Origin: an uncultured Collinsella sp. | GTDB lineage: Bacteria; Actinomycetota; Coriobacteriia; Coriobacteriales; Coriobacteriaceae | Assembly (NCBI GenBank): GCA_958427355.1 | Contig: CAUACA010000003.1 | Location: 1 to 64,000 of the forward strand | DNA: 64,000 nucleotides | Direction: 5' to 3' | Part shown: one piece after another, positions 1-7,529 of the stretch | Layout of the letters: every line of letters begins with the position of its first letter | Numbering within the stretch: the stretch's first letter is position 1 | Program-made: the position numbers and the translations under genes | Notes under the pieces: model-generated | What the model saw: the letters and a program-made list of their open reading frames with translations, nothing else | Told to the model about the DNA's origin: nothing | The model's database searches: none

Positions 1-417
1 CAGGCCATCATCCTCAACGTGATTGTCAAGCCGCTGTGGTCGCGCCCACGCATGCGCGTGATCGAGGTGACGCAGGGACTCGAGTTTCAGCCGTGGTGGG
101 TGATCGGCAACCCCGACAAGTGGGCCTATATTGCCGCCGGTGTAGTCAAGGACGGCTTTAAGTCGTTTGCGAGCGGACACACGGCGCACGCGGCAATCGG
201 CCTCATGCTCGCTGGGCTTCCCGCGACGGCCTTTAAGGAAAAGCCGTCGCGCCGTCGTGTGGTCTTTTGGACGGCGGCTGTGGTCGCGGCGCTCGTCGCG
301 TTTGGCCGCATCGTGATCGGAGCGCACTTTTTGAGTGACGTGAGCTGCGGCTTTGCCCTGGTACTGGCGCTTGAGTGCCTTGCCGCGCGCATTGCCTATC
401 CCAGCGGCGTACAATAG
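1..417 (+). CDS. Phosphatase PAP2 family membrane protein, 3' part only
   Basis: The reading frame is open from the first base, so the start lies outside the window and only the last 138 codons are seen. The segment carries the two C-terminal PAP2 signatures: SFASGHTAHAA (motif 2, with the acid/base His) and GRIVIGAHFLSDV (motif 3, with the Arg, nucleophilic His and Asp). Hydrophobic stretches flank the motifs, as expected for an integral membrane phosphatase whose active site faces outward. Family members dephosphorylate lipids such as undecaprenyl pyrophosphate or phosphatidic acid; which substrate applies here cannot be read from the sequence. It is followed after 45 bases by the aldolase-type gene on the same strand. 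Confidence 0.85.
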   Translation, partial: QAIILNVIVKPLWSRPRMRVIEVTQGLEFQPWWVIGNPDKWAYIAAGVVKDGFKSFASGHTAHAAIGLMLAGLPATAFKEKPSRRRVVFWTAAVVAALVAFGRIVIGAHFLSDVSCGFALVLALECLAARIAYPSGVQ

Positions 418-462
418 CTCCGTTTGAATCATCTGGCCGATACCCGGTAAGAGAGGATTGCC

Positions 463-1488
463 ATGCTCGCGTTCAACAACGACTATTCCCACGGCGCACA
501 CCCAGCGGTGCTGCAGGCGCTCGTCGACACCAATATGGAGCCGCAGCCCGGCTACGGTACCGATGCACATACCGAGCGTGCCAAGCAACTTATTCGCGAG
601 GCCTGCCAGGCGCCTGACGCCGACGTGTTTTTCCTGGTGGGCGGCACGCAGGCTAACGCGACGGTGATCGACATGCTGCTTGCGCCGTACGAGGGCGTCG
701 TTGCTGCCGAGACTGGCCACGTTGCCTGCCACGAGGCGGGCGCCATCGAGTTTGGCGGCCACAAGGTGCTCACCATCCCCGGCTACGAGGGCAAGATGCA
801 CGCCGATGACCTCGAGAACTATATCCAGGTGTTCTACGAAAACGAGAGCTACGAGCACACGGTGTTCCCGGGTGCCGTGTACGTGAGCCTATCGACCGAG
901 TACGGCACGCTGTACTCCAAGGCCGAGCTCGCGGCGATTCATGCGGTGTGCCAAAAGCGCGAGATTCCGCTGTTTGTGGATGGCGCCCGTCTGGCCTATG
1001 CGCTGGCGGCCGATGAGTGCGACATTACCCTGCCCGAGCTGGCGCAGCTGTGCGACGTGTTCTACATCGGCGGCACCAAGTGCGGCGCGCTCTGCGGCGA
1101 GGCTGTGGTGTTCTGCGGCATGCACGCCCCGGCACATCCCATTCCGCGCATTAAGCAGCACGGCGCGCTGTTGGCCAAGGGCCGCCTGACGGGCGTGCAG
1201 TTTGAGGCACTCTTTACCGACGGCTTGTATTTTGAGATTGGTCGACAGGCGATCGAGACGGCTCAGACGCTGCGTCGTGTGCTGCACGAGCGCGGCTACC
1301 AGTTCTTTTTGGAGACGCCCACAAACCAGCAGTTTGTGATTCTGCCCAACGAGGACATGGCCCGCATTCGCGAGCATGCCTCGATCGAGTACTGGGAAAA
1401 GTACGACGAGACCCACACGGTGGTGCGTTTTTGTACCAGCTGGGCCACGACGCAGGAGGACATCGACGCACTGGCGGCTGTCCTGTAG
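463..1488 (+). CDS. Threonine aldolase / beta-eliminating lyase family, PLP enzyme
   Basis: A 341-residue cytosolic fold-type I PLP enzyme. Visible landmarks are the N-terminal NDYSHGAHPAVL, FLVGGTQANA (phosphate-binding turn), FVDGARLAYAL (the Asp that contacts the PLP ring nitrogen) and FYIGGTKCGAL, where Lys206 should form the Schiff base. The family cleaves L-threonine or allo-threonine to glycine and acetaldehyde, and some members handle other beta-hydroxy amino acids; the exact substrate is inferred. Length is normal (about 340). The ATG at 463 follows an AAGAGAGGA ribosome site. It ends just before an intrinsic terminator and is probably monocistronic. Confidence 0.88.
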   Translation: MLAFNNDYSHGAHPAVLQALVDTNMEPQPGYGTDAHTERAKQLIREACQAPDADVFFLVGGTQANATVIDMLLAPYEGVVAAETGHVACHEAGAIEFGGHKVLTIPGYEGKMHADDLENYIQVFYENESYEHTVFPGAVYVSLSTEYGTLYSKAELAAIHAVCQKREIPLFVDGARLAYALAADECDITLPELAQLCDVFYIGGTKCGALCGEAVVFCGMHAPAHPIPRIKQHGALLAKGRLTGVQFEALFTDGLYFEIGRQAIETAQTLRRVLHERGYQFFLETPTNQQFVILPNEDMARIREHASIEYWEKYDETHTVVRFCTSWATTQEDIDALAAVL

Positions 1489-1507
1489 CCTGATGTAATG
1501 ACGAGGG

Positions 1508-1549
1508 GCCGCCTTGCGCTGGGTTTGGCGCAGGGCGGTCTTTGCTTTT
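1508..1549 (+). terminator. Intrinsic terminator after the aldolase gene
   Basis: GCCGCCTTGCGC pairs with GCGCAGGGCGGT across an 8-base loop (one G-T pair) and is followed by a T-rich run (TCTTTGCTTTT). It lies between the aldolase stop and the acetyltransferase ribosome site. Confidence 0.8.
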
Positions 1550-1565
1550 GGGGGAGAAGGGTTGT

Positions 1566-2156
1566 ATGACCGAGATGTCCGAGCCGACGATTCGCCTGGC
1601 GACGCCCGAAGACGCGCCGGCGTTGCTTGCCATCTATGAGCCATATGTGCGCCAGACGGCGATTACCTGCGAATACGAGGTACCGAGCGTTGAGGAGTTC
1701 GCCGGGCGCATCGAGCGTACGCTCAAGCGTTATCCGTATCTGGTGATGGAGCTGGACGGGCGTCCGGTAGGCTATGCCTATGTGAGTCCGCTCAACAGCC
1801 GCGAGGCATACGACTGGTCGGTCGAGACGTCGATCTACCTGGCGCGCGACGTGCGCCACGGCGGGCTGGGCCGCAAGCTGCATGACGCGCTCAAGCAATG
1901 TCTGATTGCGATGGGCATCACCAACATGTGCGCGCTCATCGCCGTGCCGCACGACAAGGACGACGAGTATCTGACGCACAACAGCCAGGACTTCCATGCC
2001 CATATGGGGTATCGCCTGGTGGGTGCCTTCGACCGCTGCGCCCAAAAGTTCGGCCGCTGGTACGACATGTGCTGGATGGAGTTGGTCCTTGCCGAGCGCA
2101 CGCCCAACCAACCCAAACCAACCTGGTTCCCCGACCTCCCCAAACCTACCATTTAG
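1566..2156 (+). CDS. GNAT N-acetyltransferase, phosphinothricin-acetyltransferase-like
   Basis: A 196-residue acetyl-CoA-dependent N-acetyltransferase. The opening TIRLATPEDAPALLAIYEPY, the VGYAYVS strand and the DVRHGGLGRKLHDAL segment (acetyl-CoA pyrophosphate loop) match the Pat/Bar branch of GNAT enzymes, which acetylate phosphinothricin, methionine sulfoximine or related amino acids. The real substrate is unknown. The ATG at 1566 is chosen because GGGGGAGAAGG sits 5 bases upstream; a TTG further upstream lacks such a site. Oddity: the final codons (Pro-Thr-Ile-stop) lie inside a palindromic repeat shared with other genes here, so its C-terminus looks reshaped by that element. Confidence 0.85.
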   Translation: MTEMSEPTIRLATPEDAPALLAIYEPYVRQTAITCEYEVPSVEEFAGRIERTLKRYPYLVMELDGRPVGYAYVSPLNSREAYDWSVETSIYLARDVRHGGLGRKLHDALKQCLIAMGITNMCALIAVPHDKDDEYLTHNSQDFHAHMGYRLVGAFDRCAQKFGRWYDMCWMELVLAERTPNQPKPTWFPDLPKPTI

Positions 2157-2179
2157 GGACAGGTTTATTTTGGCAGGTT
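2142..2179. repeat. Palindromic repeat A, copy 1, at a convergent gene junction
   Basis: This 38-bp copy contains a palindrome: AACCTACCA on the left and TGGCAGGTT on the right, around a core GGGACAGGTTTATTT. It supplies the TAG stop of the acetyltransferase and overlaps the TAA stop of the convergent GntR gene. Related copies lie at 9646, 10322, 11633 and 19565. Confidence 0.85.
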
Positions 2180-2900
2180 AGCCGATTGGCTCGGTGTATT
2201 TGGCGCGGTCGGTGCGTTGGATGCGCTTAGAGACATGGAGCGGTCGGCCGTCGGTGTCGTAGACGTAGTCGGTGATCAGGATCAGCGCCTGCCCGCGCTC
2301 GACGTTGAGCAAAAACGCCTCGTTTTGCGAGGCATAGCACACCTCAAAGGTCTTATGTCCCTGTGCTGGCGCGCGATGGAATTCTTGGCGCAGCGTCGCG
2401 TAGAGCGAACCGTTGATATCGCGATCGATGAGCGTCTCGAAGCTTGGCGGCAGGTAGGTGGTCTCCAGGCACAGCGGCACGTCGTCCAGGTAGCGCAGGC
2501 GGACAAGTTTGACGAGCTTGCTGCCCACGGCGGCGTCAAAGAACTTAGCTATGCTGCCGGCCGCCTTGGCAAAGCCCGAGTCCACGGTGCGCGTGGTGGG
2601 CTTCATGCCCTGACCTTCGACCTGCTTGGTATAGCTCGAAAACACTAGGTTGTTCTCGTGGAGCGCGGGCGTGTCGGCCACAAAGGCGCCACGCCCGCGC
2701 TCGGTGCGCACCAGGCCCTCATCAACGAGAACCTTAAGGGCGTGGCGCACGGTGCTGCGCGACAGCCCCGATTCGTCCATGAGCTCCATCTCGGACGGCA
2801 GCTTGTCTCCGCGTGCGTAGATGCCGGCGGCGATGCGGTCGCGAAGCGTACCCGCCAAGCGCTCGTATTGGCTCAGTTTCTTTTTAGATGAAGCGTTCAT
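2178..2900 (-). CDS. GntR/HutC-family transcriptional regulator (UTRA ligand domain)
   Basis: A 240-residue regulator. The N-terminal winged helix (residues about 10-75; ERLAGTLRDRIAAGIY, LPSEMELMDESGLSRSTVRH, GRGAFVAD) is typical GntR. The rest is a UTRA effector domain that in this family binds phosphorylated sugars or related metabolites (LCLETTYLPPSF, LITDYVYDTDGRPLHVSKR). It is divergent from the SIS gene at 3107, and the shared 206-bp spacer holds three ACTTGTATG-type sites, so it most likely controls that gene and itself. Whether it represses or activates is not visible, but most HutC-type members are repressors relieved by ligand. Confidence 0.92.
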   Translation of the reverse strand: MNASSKKKLSQYERLAGTLRDRIAAGIYARGDKLPSEMELMDESGLSRSTVRHALKVLVDEGLVRTERGRGAFVADTPALHENNLVFSSYTKQVEGQGMKPTTRTVDSGFAKAAGSIAKFFDAAVGSKLVKLVRLRYLDDVPLCLETTYLPPSFETLIDRDINGSLYATLRQEFHRAPAQGHKTFEVCYASQNEAFLLNVERGQALILITDYVYDTDGRPLHVSKRIQRTDRAKYTEPIG

Positions 2901-2917
2901 GCGATCAGCCTATATCT

Positions 2918-3066
2918 AACTTGTATGTTTATCTAAGCAAGCATGTATTCAACACAATAATAAAACCGCTGGTATTGCGCTACCGAAAACCTTACCAGCA
3001 AAATTTCTAAGATAAATATAGCATACAACTAGTCGACATAACCAAAACATGTATGTAACTTGTATG
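2918..3066. promoter_or_regulatory. Divergent promoter region with three candidate GntR operator sites
   Basis: AACTTGTATG occurs at 2918-2927 and 3057-3066, and the inverted form CATACAACT at 3022-3030. The region is AT-rich and separates the GntR gene from its SIS neighbour. These motifs are absent from the other three module promoters, which have their own motifs. Operator function is inferred from position and repetition. Confidence 0.55.
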
Positions 3067-3106
3067 CCTGTGATGAGCATCAAACGAGAAGAAAGGCTGA
3101 TGCACG

Positions 3107-4099
3107 ATGACTACTCAGGAACAGGTTAAGGATGTCGTCTCCCAGGTTTTGGCTGACAAGGCAGACAAGGGCGGCATCAAGCGCGTCGTGTGGATTGGTG
3201 CCGGCGGATCCAACGGCGGCAACTATCCTGCCCAGTACTTTATGGAGCACGAGGCCACGCAGGTCGTGAGCTCCAGCTACACCAGCAACGAGTTCGTGCA
3301 CGCCACCCCGGCCTACGTCAACGAGAACACCCTGGCCGTCGTCGTGTCCATGCGCGGCACCAAGGAGACCATCGTTGCCGCCCAGGTCGCCAAGGACCAC
3401 GGCGCCAGCACCATCGCCATCTATGTTGACGAGTCCGGCCTCACCGAGGTCTGCGACTACAAGATCCAGTACGACAGCCTGGCCGTCGACGAGTCCTGCA
3501 TGGGCCGCACCAACTCCGCCGTCGTGACCATGATCGCCATGGAGCTTACGCAGCAGACCGAGGGCTATGCCGAGTACGAGACCGCTATGGCCGCGTTTGA
3601 CTTGGTCGACCCCATCTATCGCAAGGCCGTCGAGTACACCCGTCCGCTTGCTGCCAAGTGGGCCGAGCAGAACGCCGACAAGCCCTGCATCAACGTCATG
3701 GCTCAGGGTCCGCTCTTTGGTGCCGCCTACGTCTTTAGCATCTGCAACGTGCAGGAGATGCTGCAGATCGACTCCTGCACCATCAACACCTGCGACTTCT
3801 TCCACGGCCCCTTCGAGATCCTGGACAAGCGCACCTCGCTGTTCCAGCTCATCAGCGTCGGCCGCAGCCGCTGCAACGACGAGCGCGGCATCCGCTTCGT
3901 CAACCAGTACGGTGGCGAGCGCGTCTATCAGCTCGACGCCAAGGAGCTCGGCCTCAACGACATCAAGGACAGCGTGAGCGAGTACTTCAACCACCTGATC
4001 TTTGCCCCGATTCTCAACAACGTCTACATGCGTGCGCTCTCCGCCGTCACCCACAAGGACTACATGACGCGCCGCTACATGTGGAAGCTTGATTATTAG
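3107..4099 (+). CDS. SIS-domain sugar isomerase/deglycase, FrlB-like (module 1)
   Basis: A 330-residue double-SIS protein of the FrlB/GfrF type, which split fructosamine 6-phosphates into hexose 6-phosphate and free amine. Landmarks are VVWIGAGGSNGGNYPAQYF (first SIS phosphosugar loop), VVVSMRGTKETI, the second-domain CDFFHGPFEIL, which aligns with the GEFRHGPLEI motif of E. coli FrlB, and the C-terminal TRRYMWKLDY, like DERRYYGGLVEY in FrlB. The ATG at 3107 follows an AAGAAAGG site. It is transcribed away from a GntR regulator and has no PTS of its own. Codon choice is strongly biased to C-ending codons, suggesting high expression. The substrate is inferred from family only. Confidence 0.85.
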   Translation: MTTQEQVKDVVSQVLADKADKGGIKRVVWIGAGGSNGGNYPAQYFMEHEATQVVSSSYTSNEFVHATPAYVNENTLAVVVSMRGTKETIVAAQVAKDHGASTIAIYVDESGLTEVCDYKIQYDSLAVDESCMGRTNSAVVTMIAMELTQQTEGYAEYETAMAAFDLVDPIYRKAVEYTRPLAAKWAEQNADKPCINVMAQGPLFGAAYVFSICNVQEMLQIDSCTINTCDFFHGPFEILDKRTSLFQLISVGRSRCNDERGIRFVNQYGGERVYQLDAKELGLNDIKDSVSEYFNHLIFAPILNNVYMRALSAVTHKDYMTRRYMWKLDY

Positions 4100-4327
4100 T
4101 TACGGCGTTTTACCAAACGCCGTAACGGCTCGACGCTGCAAACCCACCTGAGCGGCAATCTGCCTTTCAGCTTCAGCGGCATGACCAGAAGGTCAATGCC
4201 GCTTCGCTTCAAGGCACCTTGCTCGCTCAGGTGGGTTTTCGCTGGCGTTGCCAAAGCATCGGCGTCGCCTTGGCCCAGATGCGGCACTTGGAGACGTTCG
4301 GCACTTGGGGACAGTCCTAGTCATTGG
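4100..4327 (+). repeat. Structured repeat B, copy 1 (possible RNA element)
   Basis: It begins directly at the TAG stop of the SIS gene. Stem 1: TTACGGCGTTT/AAACGCCGTAA (4100-4125). Stem 2: AACCCACCTGAGCG (4141-4154) with CGCTCAGGTGGGTT (4224-4237), 14 perfect pairs. Stem 3: TGCCTT (4161) with AAGGCA (4211). Stem 4: AGCGGCAT-GACC (4175) with GGTC-A-ATGCCGCT (4191). Conserved unpaired parts are GCTCGACGCTGCAA, GCGGCAATC, an AGAA loop, CACCTTGCT and TTGCCAA. The body ends near 4269. A TAGTCATTGG tag found beside all three copies is at 4318, displaced by about 48 extra bases that include two CGGCACTTGG-like words. I do not recognise it as a known RNA family. Confidence 0.9.
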
Positions 4328-4337
4328 GGACAGGTTA

Positions 4338-4382
4338 CTTTGCACCAAGTTGGCGCATATGAACCTGACCCCTTTGCACCAA
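4338..4382. repeat. Short direct repeat in the spacer before the DMT transporter
   Basis: CTTTGCACCAA occurs twice (4338-4348 and 4372-4382), preceded by GGGGACAGGTTA and TGAACCTGACCC. It looks like degenerate intergenic repeat material; no gene is seen here. Confidence 0.5.
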
Positions 4383-4441
4383 TGGGTTGTAGCGGTAGAG
4401 CAGATTTTTCCGCTCGCCGATTTGTGTCTTGAAAAATGTAT

Positions 4442-4456
4442 ATAACGACTATAACG
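4442..4456. promoter_or_regulatory. Candidate module-2 operator (ATAACG direct repeats)
   Basis: ATAACG occurs at 4442-4447 and 4451-4456, just upstream of the DMT transporter. Similar CGTTAT/ATAACG words lie before the PTS operon at 5727, the GntR gene at 11720 and the SIS gene at 25178. A shared regulator is inferred. Confidence 0.45.
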
Positions 4457-4496
4457 TAGTGTGAAACATATTGGAAACAATACCGAGGAGGCTGCG

Positions 4497-5579
4497 TTGA
4501 AGAAAAGCAATCTGGGCTATGTGCTGGTGCTGATCGCCGCGCTTATGTGGGGCAGCATCGGAATCTTTGTAAACGGCATTGCGGCCATGGGCGTTTCGTC
4601 CCAGAGCATGGCTGCCTTTCGCTTGTTGGTCGGAGCGCTTGTCTTGGCGCCGGTCCTGATGTTTATGGGCTGCCGTCCGGGTGAGGGGTCTACCGTGGCT
4701 CAGGGTCCCCTGGCGCTATTCAAGGCAAGCCCCAAAGAGCTCGTCCCCTGCGCACTTGTCGGTATCGTCGGCTTGGCCGTCGCCAACACCTGCTATTACG
4801 AGTGCATGGGCGAGGTGGGCATGTCCACGGCCTCGGTGCTGCTCTACACCTCGCCGGTGTTTGGCGTCATGCTCGGCCGCGTGCTTTATCGCGAGGACGT
4901 GACCCCCAACAAGCTCGTTGCCATTGTCTTTAACATCGTTGGCTGCGTGCTTGCGGTGACCAATGGCGACCTTTCCGGTTTTCATTTTTCGGTTTGGGGC
5001 GTCACGTCGGGCGTGATTGCAGGCTTTTGCGGTGCGTCGCTTGCGGTGTTTAGCCGGATAGCAACCAAGACGGTCCACCCGCTGGCTGTCACGTTTTGGG
5101 GCTTTGTTTTTGGCGGTGCGGTTATGGCAGCTATCGCGGCTCCGTGGCCGGATGTCGCCGCGGCAATGTCGCCACAGCTGCTGCTGTTGTTCCTTGGCTT
5201 TGGACTCATCCCCACAGCCGTGGCCTACATCTTATATATGCAGGGTCTGTCCATGGGGCTCGAGACATCGAAAGTTCCCGTCGTAATGTCTTTCGAGACG
5301 GTCGTCACCGTACTGGTGGGCATTGGTGTCTATGCCGAGCCCGCCGGCGCGATCAAGGTCCTGGGCATCGTGCTGGTGCTCGCGTCCATCCTGATCATGA
5401 ACACCGATTTCTCCAAGCTGCGCAACAGTGCCTTTGTCGGCCATATCGTTGAGAGCATGACCTTTAAGCCCAACGCGTGGTGGACGGAGAAATCGCAGGA
5501 CATGGATCTGTTCCGCGAGCGCACCGGCATCGCGCTGGAGCCCACCGTGCAGGAAAGCCCCTGGTACTTCGTGCGATAG
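4497..5579 (+). CDS. DMT-superfamily (EamA) metabolite transporter
   Basis: A 360-residue integral membrane protein with two EamA repeats of about five helices each. The first opens with VLIALMWGSIGIFVNGI-like sequence; the second begins near FSVWGVTSGVIAGFCGASL. EamA carriers usually export amino acids or related metabolites, but the substrate is not predictable. The start is taken as TTG 4497 because GAGGAGG (4485-4491) precedes it by 5 bases; an in-frame GTG at 4461 has no such site. A hydrophilic tail of about 45 residues follows the last helix. It lies between two fructosamine-type modules and has an ATAACG motif in its promoter, so it may export an amine or amino acid released by that pathway (inference). 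Confidence 0.87.
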   Translation: MKKSNLGYVLVLIAALMWGSIGIFVNGIAAMGVSSQSMAAFRLLVGALVLAPVLMFMGCRPGEGSTVAQGPLALFKASPKELVPCALVGIVGLAVANTCYYECMGEVGMSTASVLLYTSPVFGVMLGRVLYREDVTPNKLVAIVFNIVGCVLAVTNGDLSGFHFSVWGVTSGVIAGFCGASLAVFSRIATKTVHPLAVTFWGFVFGGAVMAAIAAPWPDVAAAMSPQLLLLFLGFGLIPTAVAYILYMQGLSMGLETSKVPVVMSFETVVTVLVGIGVYAEPAGAIKVLGIVLVLASILIMNTDFSKLRNSAFVGHIVESMTFKPNAWWTEKSQDMDLFRERTGIALEPTVQESPWYFVR

Positions 5580-5726
5580 GGGATTGGCGAGGCGTCTGAT
5601 CTGGGGTTATCCAGTCAGCGCCGGCCAACCCAGCCCCAACGTTTCAAGTACGTTAAACCCGTCAACGGTCGATTTTCATCCGCGAACGGTCTTTATACTA
5701 ATTAGCAATATCCGCAACGTATAAGA

Positions 5727-5745
5727 CGTTATAATGACCATAACG
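5727..5745. promoter_or_regulatory. Candidate operator before the first mannose-family PTS operon
   Basis: CGTTAT (5727-5732) and ATAACG (5740-5745) form an inverted repeat with a 7-base spacer, overlapping a TATAAT-like stretch and ending just before the ribosome site AAAGGAGGAGG. It resembles the words upstream of genes at 4497, 11769 and 25230. Confidence 0.5.
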
Positions 5746-5761
5746 AAAAGGAGGAGGCAAG

Positions 5762-6685
5762 ATGAATCAGATCATTCTCGCATCTCATGGCGGCCTGGCC
5801 GCAGGCGCCAAAGACACGCTCGAGATGGTTCTCGGCGACGTGTCGAACGTCCACGTCGTGTCGCTTGCTCGTGACGACAAGGAGCCCATCACCAATAAGG
5901 TGGACGCCATGATCGCCACGTTCAACGCGGACGACACCGTCTATGTGCTGACCGATATGCTCGGCAGCTCGGTCAACAACAGCATGGTCGAGCTTTCCAA
6001 GAATGGCACGAAGTTCACGGTTGTCAGCGGTTTCAACATCCCGCTGGCGCTCACGCTCGCTATGAGCCCCGTCCCCGTCGAGGGCGCCGAGCTCGCGGCC
6101 CTCATCAACGAGGCCCGCAACGGTCTGACCAACCCCAATGCACCGGCCCAGCCCGCCGCGGCTCCCGCCAAGAAGGCCAAGGCGTCCCGTCACAGCTCCG
6201 GTCCCGCCAAGATCGTCCTCGCGCGTCTTGACTACCGTCTGCTGCACGGCCAGGTCGTCTTTACCTGGACCACCAAGGTTCAGGCCGAGCGCATCATCGT
6301 CGTCGACAACGCTGCCGCCAACGATGACATCAAGAAGGGCGCTCTTAAGCTGGCCAAGCCCCAGGGCGTGCGTCTGAACGTCTTCACCGTCGAGCGTGCC
6401 CTCGCCAAGATGGACAAGCTCAACACCCTCGGCGAGCGCGTCATGTTCGTCTTTGGCAACACGGCCGAGATGCTGCAGTTCTGCCAGGGCTACAAGCTCG
6501 ACGCCATCAACCTGGGCGCCACCGCCAACCACGACGGTGCCGATCAGGTCGGCGGCAAGGACAGCTCCGTCTTCCTCGACGCCACCCAGAAGGCCGACGT
6601 CAACCAGCTGCTCGACATGGGCATCAAGCTCTATGTTCAGCAGACCCCTACGTATCAGAGCGTCGACATCGACGCCAAGCTGTAA
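5762..6685 (+). CDS. PTS mannose/sorbose-family IIAB fusion
   Basis: A 307-residue cytoplasmic phosphotransfer protein. Residues 1 to about 125 form an EIIA domain (MNQIILASHG, phospho-His9; VLTDMLGSSVNN). An Ala/Pro/Lys-rich linker (about 125-150) joins an EIIB domain (KIVLARLDYRLLHGQV, phospho-His162; INLGATANHDGADQV). Phosphate passes from HPr to IIA, to IIB, then to the sugar entering through IIC/IID. The second PTS of this window has IIA and IIB as separate genes, so this fusion distinguishes the two systems. It is first gene of an operon IIAB-IIC-IID-SIS, with a strong AAAGGAGGAGG ribosome site. The SIS gene suggests an Amadori-type substrate. Confidence 0.93.
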   Translation: MNQIILASHGGLAAGAKDTLEMVLGDVSNVHVVSLARDDKEPITNKVDAMIATFNADDTVYVLTDMLGSSVNNSMVELSKNGTKFTVVSGFNIPLALTLAMSPVPVEGAELAALINEARNGLTNPNAPAQPAAAPAKKAKASRHSSGPAKIVLARLDYRLLHGQVVFTWTTKVQAERIIVVDNAAANDDIKKGALKLAKPQGVRLNVFTVERALAKMDKLNTLGERVMFVFGNTAEMLQFCQGYKLDAINLGATANHDGADQVGGKDSSVFLDATQKADVNQLLDMGIKLYVQQTPTYQSVDIDAKL

Positions 6686-6721
6686 TCAACCAGGCTTTTG
6701 CCTGACTGAAAGGAGAAGGGT

Positions 6722-7516
6722 ATGAATACGTTCATCAGTGCGGTGCTCGTCGGCCTCGTCGGCGTGTTCTGCATGTGGGACTCCCGCCTGCTCGGTCGTC
6801 TTAACTTCGAGCAGCCCCTCGTTGGCGCTACGCTCGTCGGTCTGCTGCTGGGCGATGTGCCCACCGGCCTTGCCGTCGGTGCCGCCGTCGAGCTCGTGTC
6901 CATGGGCCTGGTGCAGGTCGGCGCCGCCGTTCCGCCCGATATGGTCCTGGGTGGCATCGTGGCCGCTGCCTTTGCGTGCCTGACCGATGCTTCCGCCGAG
7001 ACCGCCATGACGATCGCCATCCCGGTCGCCGTCCTGGGTCAGCTCCTCGGCATCGTGTTCCGTTCCATCATCGCCGCCCTCACCCATGTGGCAGATAGCG
7101 CGATCGATAACGGAAAGTTCAAGACCGCCTACCGTATGCACATCTGCGCCGGCTCCGGTCTGTACGCCATCATGTACTTCCTGCCGATCTTCCTCGCCGT
7201 CTTTGTTGGCACCGACCTGGTTCAGGCCATCGTCAACATGGTTCCCGAGTGGCTGTCCACTGGTCTTAACGTTTCGACCAAGATCATGACCGCCTACGGC
7301 TTGGCCCTGCTGCTCACCATGATGATCAAGAAGGGTATGACTCCGTTCCTGTTCATCGGTTTCCTGCTCGCCGCTTACCTCAACCTGTCCGTCATCGCGG
7401 TCGCTCTGATCGGTGTGTGCCTGGCTGTCGTCTTCATGGGCTTCAAGTTCAACGGTTCCCATGCAGCCGCCGGTGTCGATTCCGACTACGATCCGCTCGA
7501 AGACGACGAAGACTAA
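6722..7516 (+). CDS. PTS mannose/sorbose-family IIC membrane subunit
   Basis: A 264-residue, strongly hydrophobic protein of the EII-Sor/Man IIC family. It starts MNTFISAVLVGLVGVFCMWD and carries the family sequence LVGATLVGLLLGDVPTGLAVGAAVELVSMG with the small-residue-rich helices that form the sugar channel with IID. It sits 36 bases after IIAB and 13 bases before IID, with an AAAGGAGAAGG site before the ATG. It ends in an acidic tail (YDPLEDDED), as does the IIC of the second system. The subunit is certain; the sugar is inferred from the linked SIS enzyme. Confidence 0.93.
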   Translation: MNTFISAVLVGLVGVFCMWDSRLLGRLNFEQPLVGATLVGLLLGDVPTGLAVGAAVELVSMGLVQVGAAVPPDMVLGGIVAAAFACLTDASAETAMTIAIPVAVLGQLLGIVFRSIIAALTHVADSAIDNGKFKTAYRMHICAGSGLYAIMYFLPIFLAVFVGTDLVQAIVNMVPEWLSTGLNVSTKIMTAYGLALLLTMMIKKGMTPFLFIGFLLAAYLNLSVIAVALIGVCLAVVFMGFKFNGSHAAAGVDSDYDPLEDDED

Positions 7517-7529
7517 GGAGGAACACACT

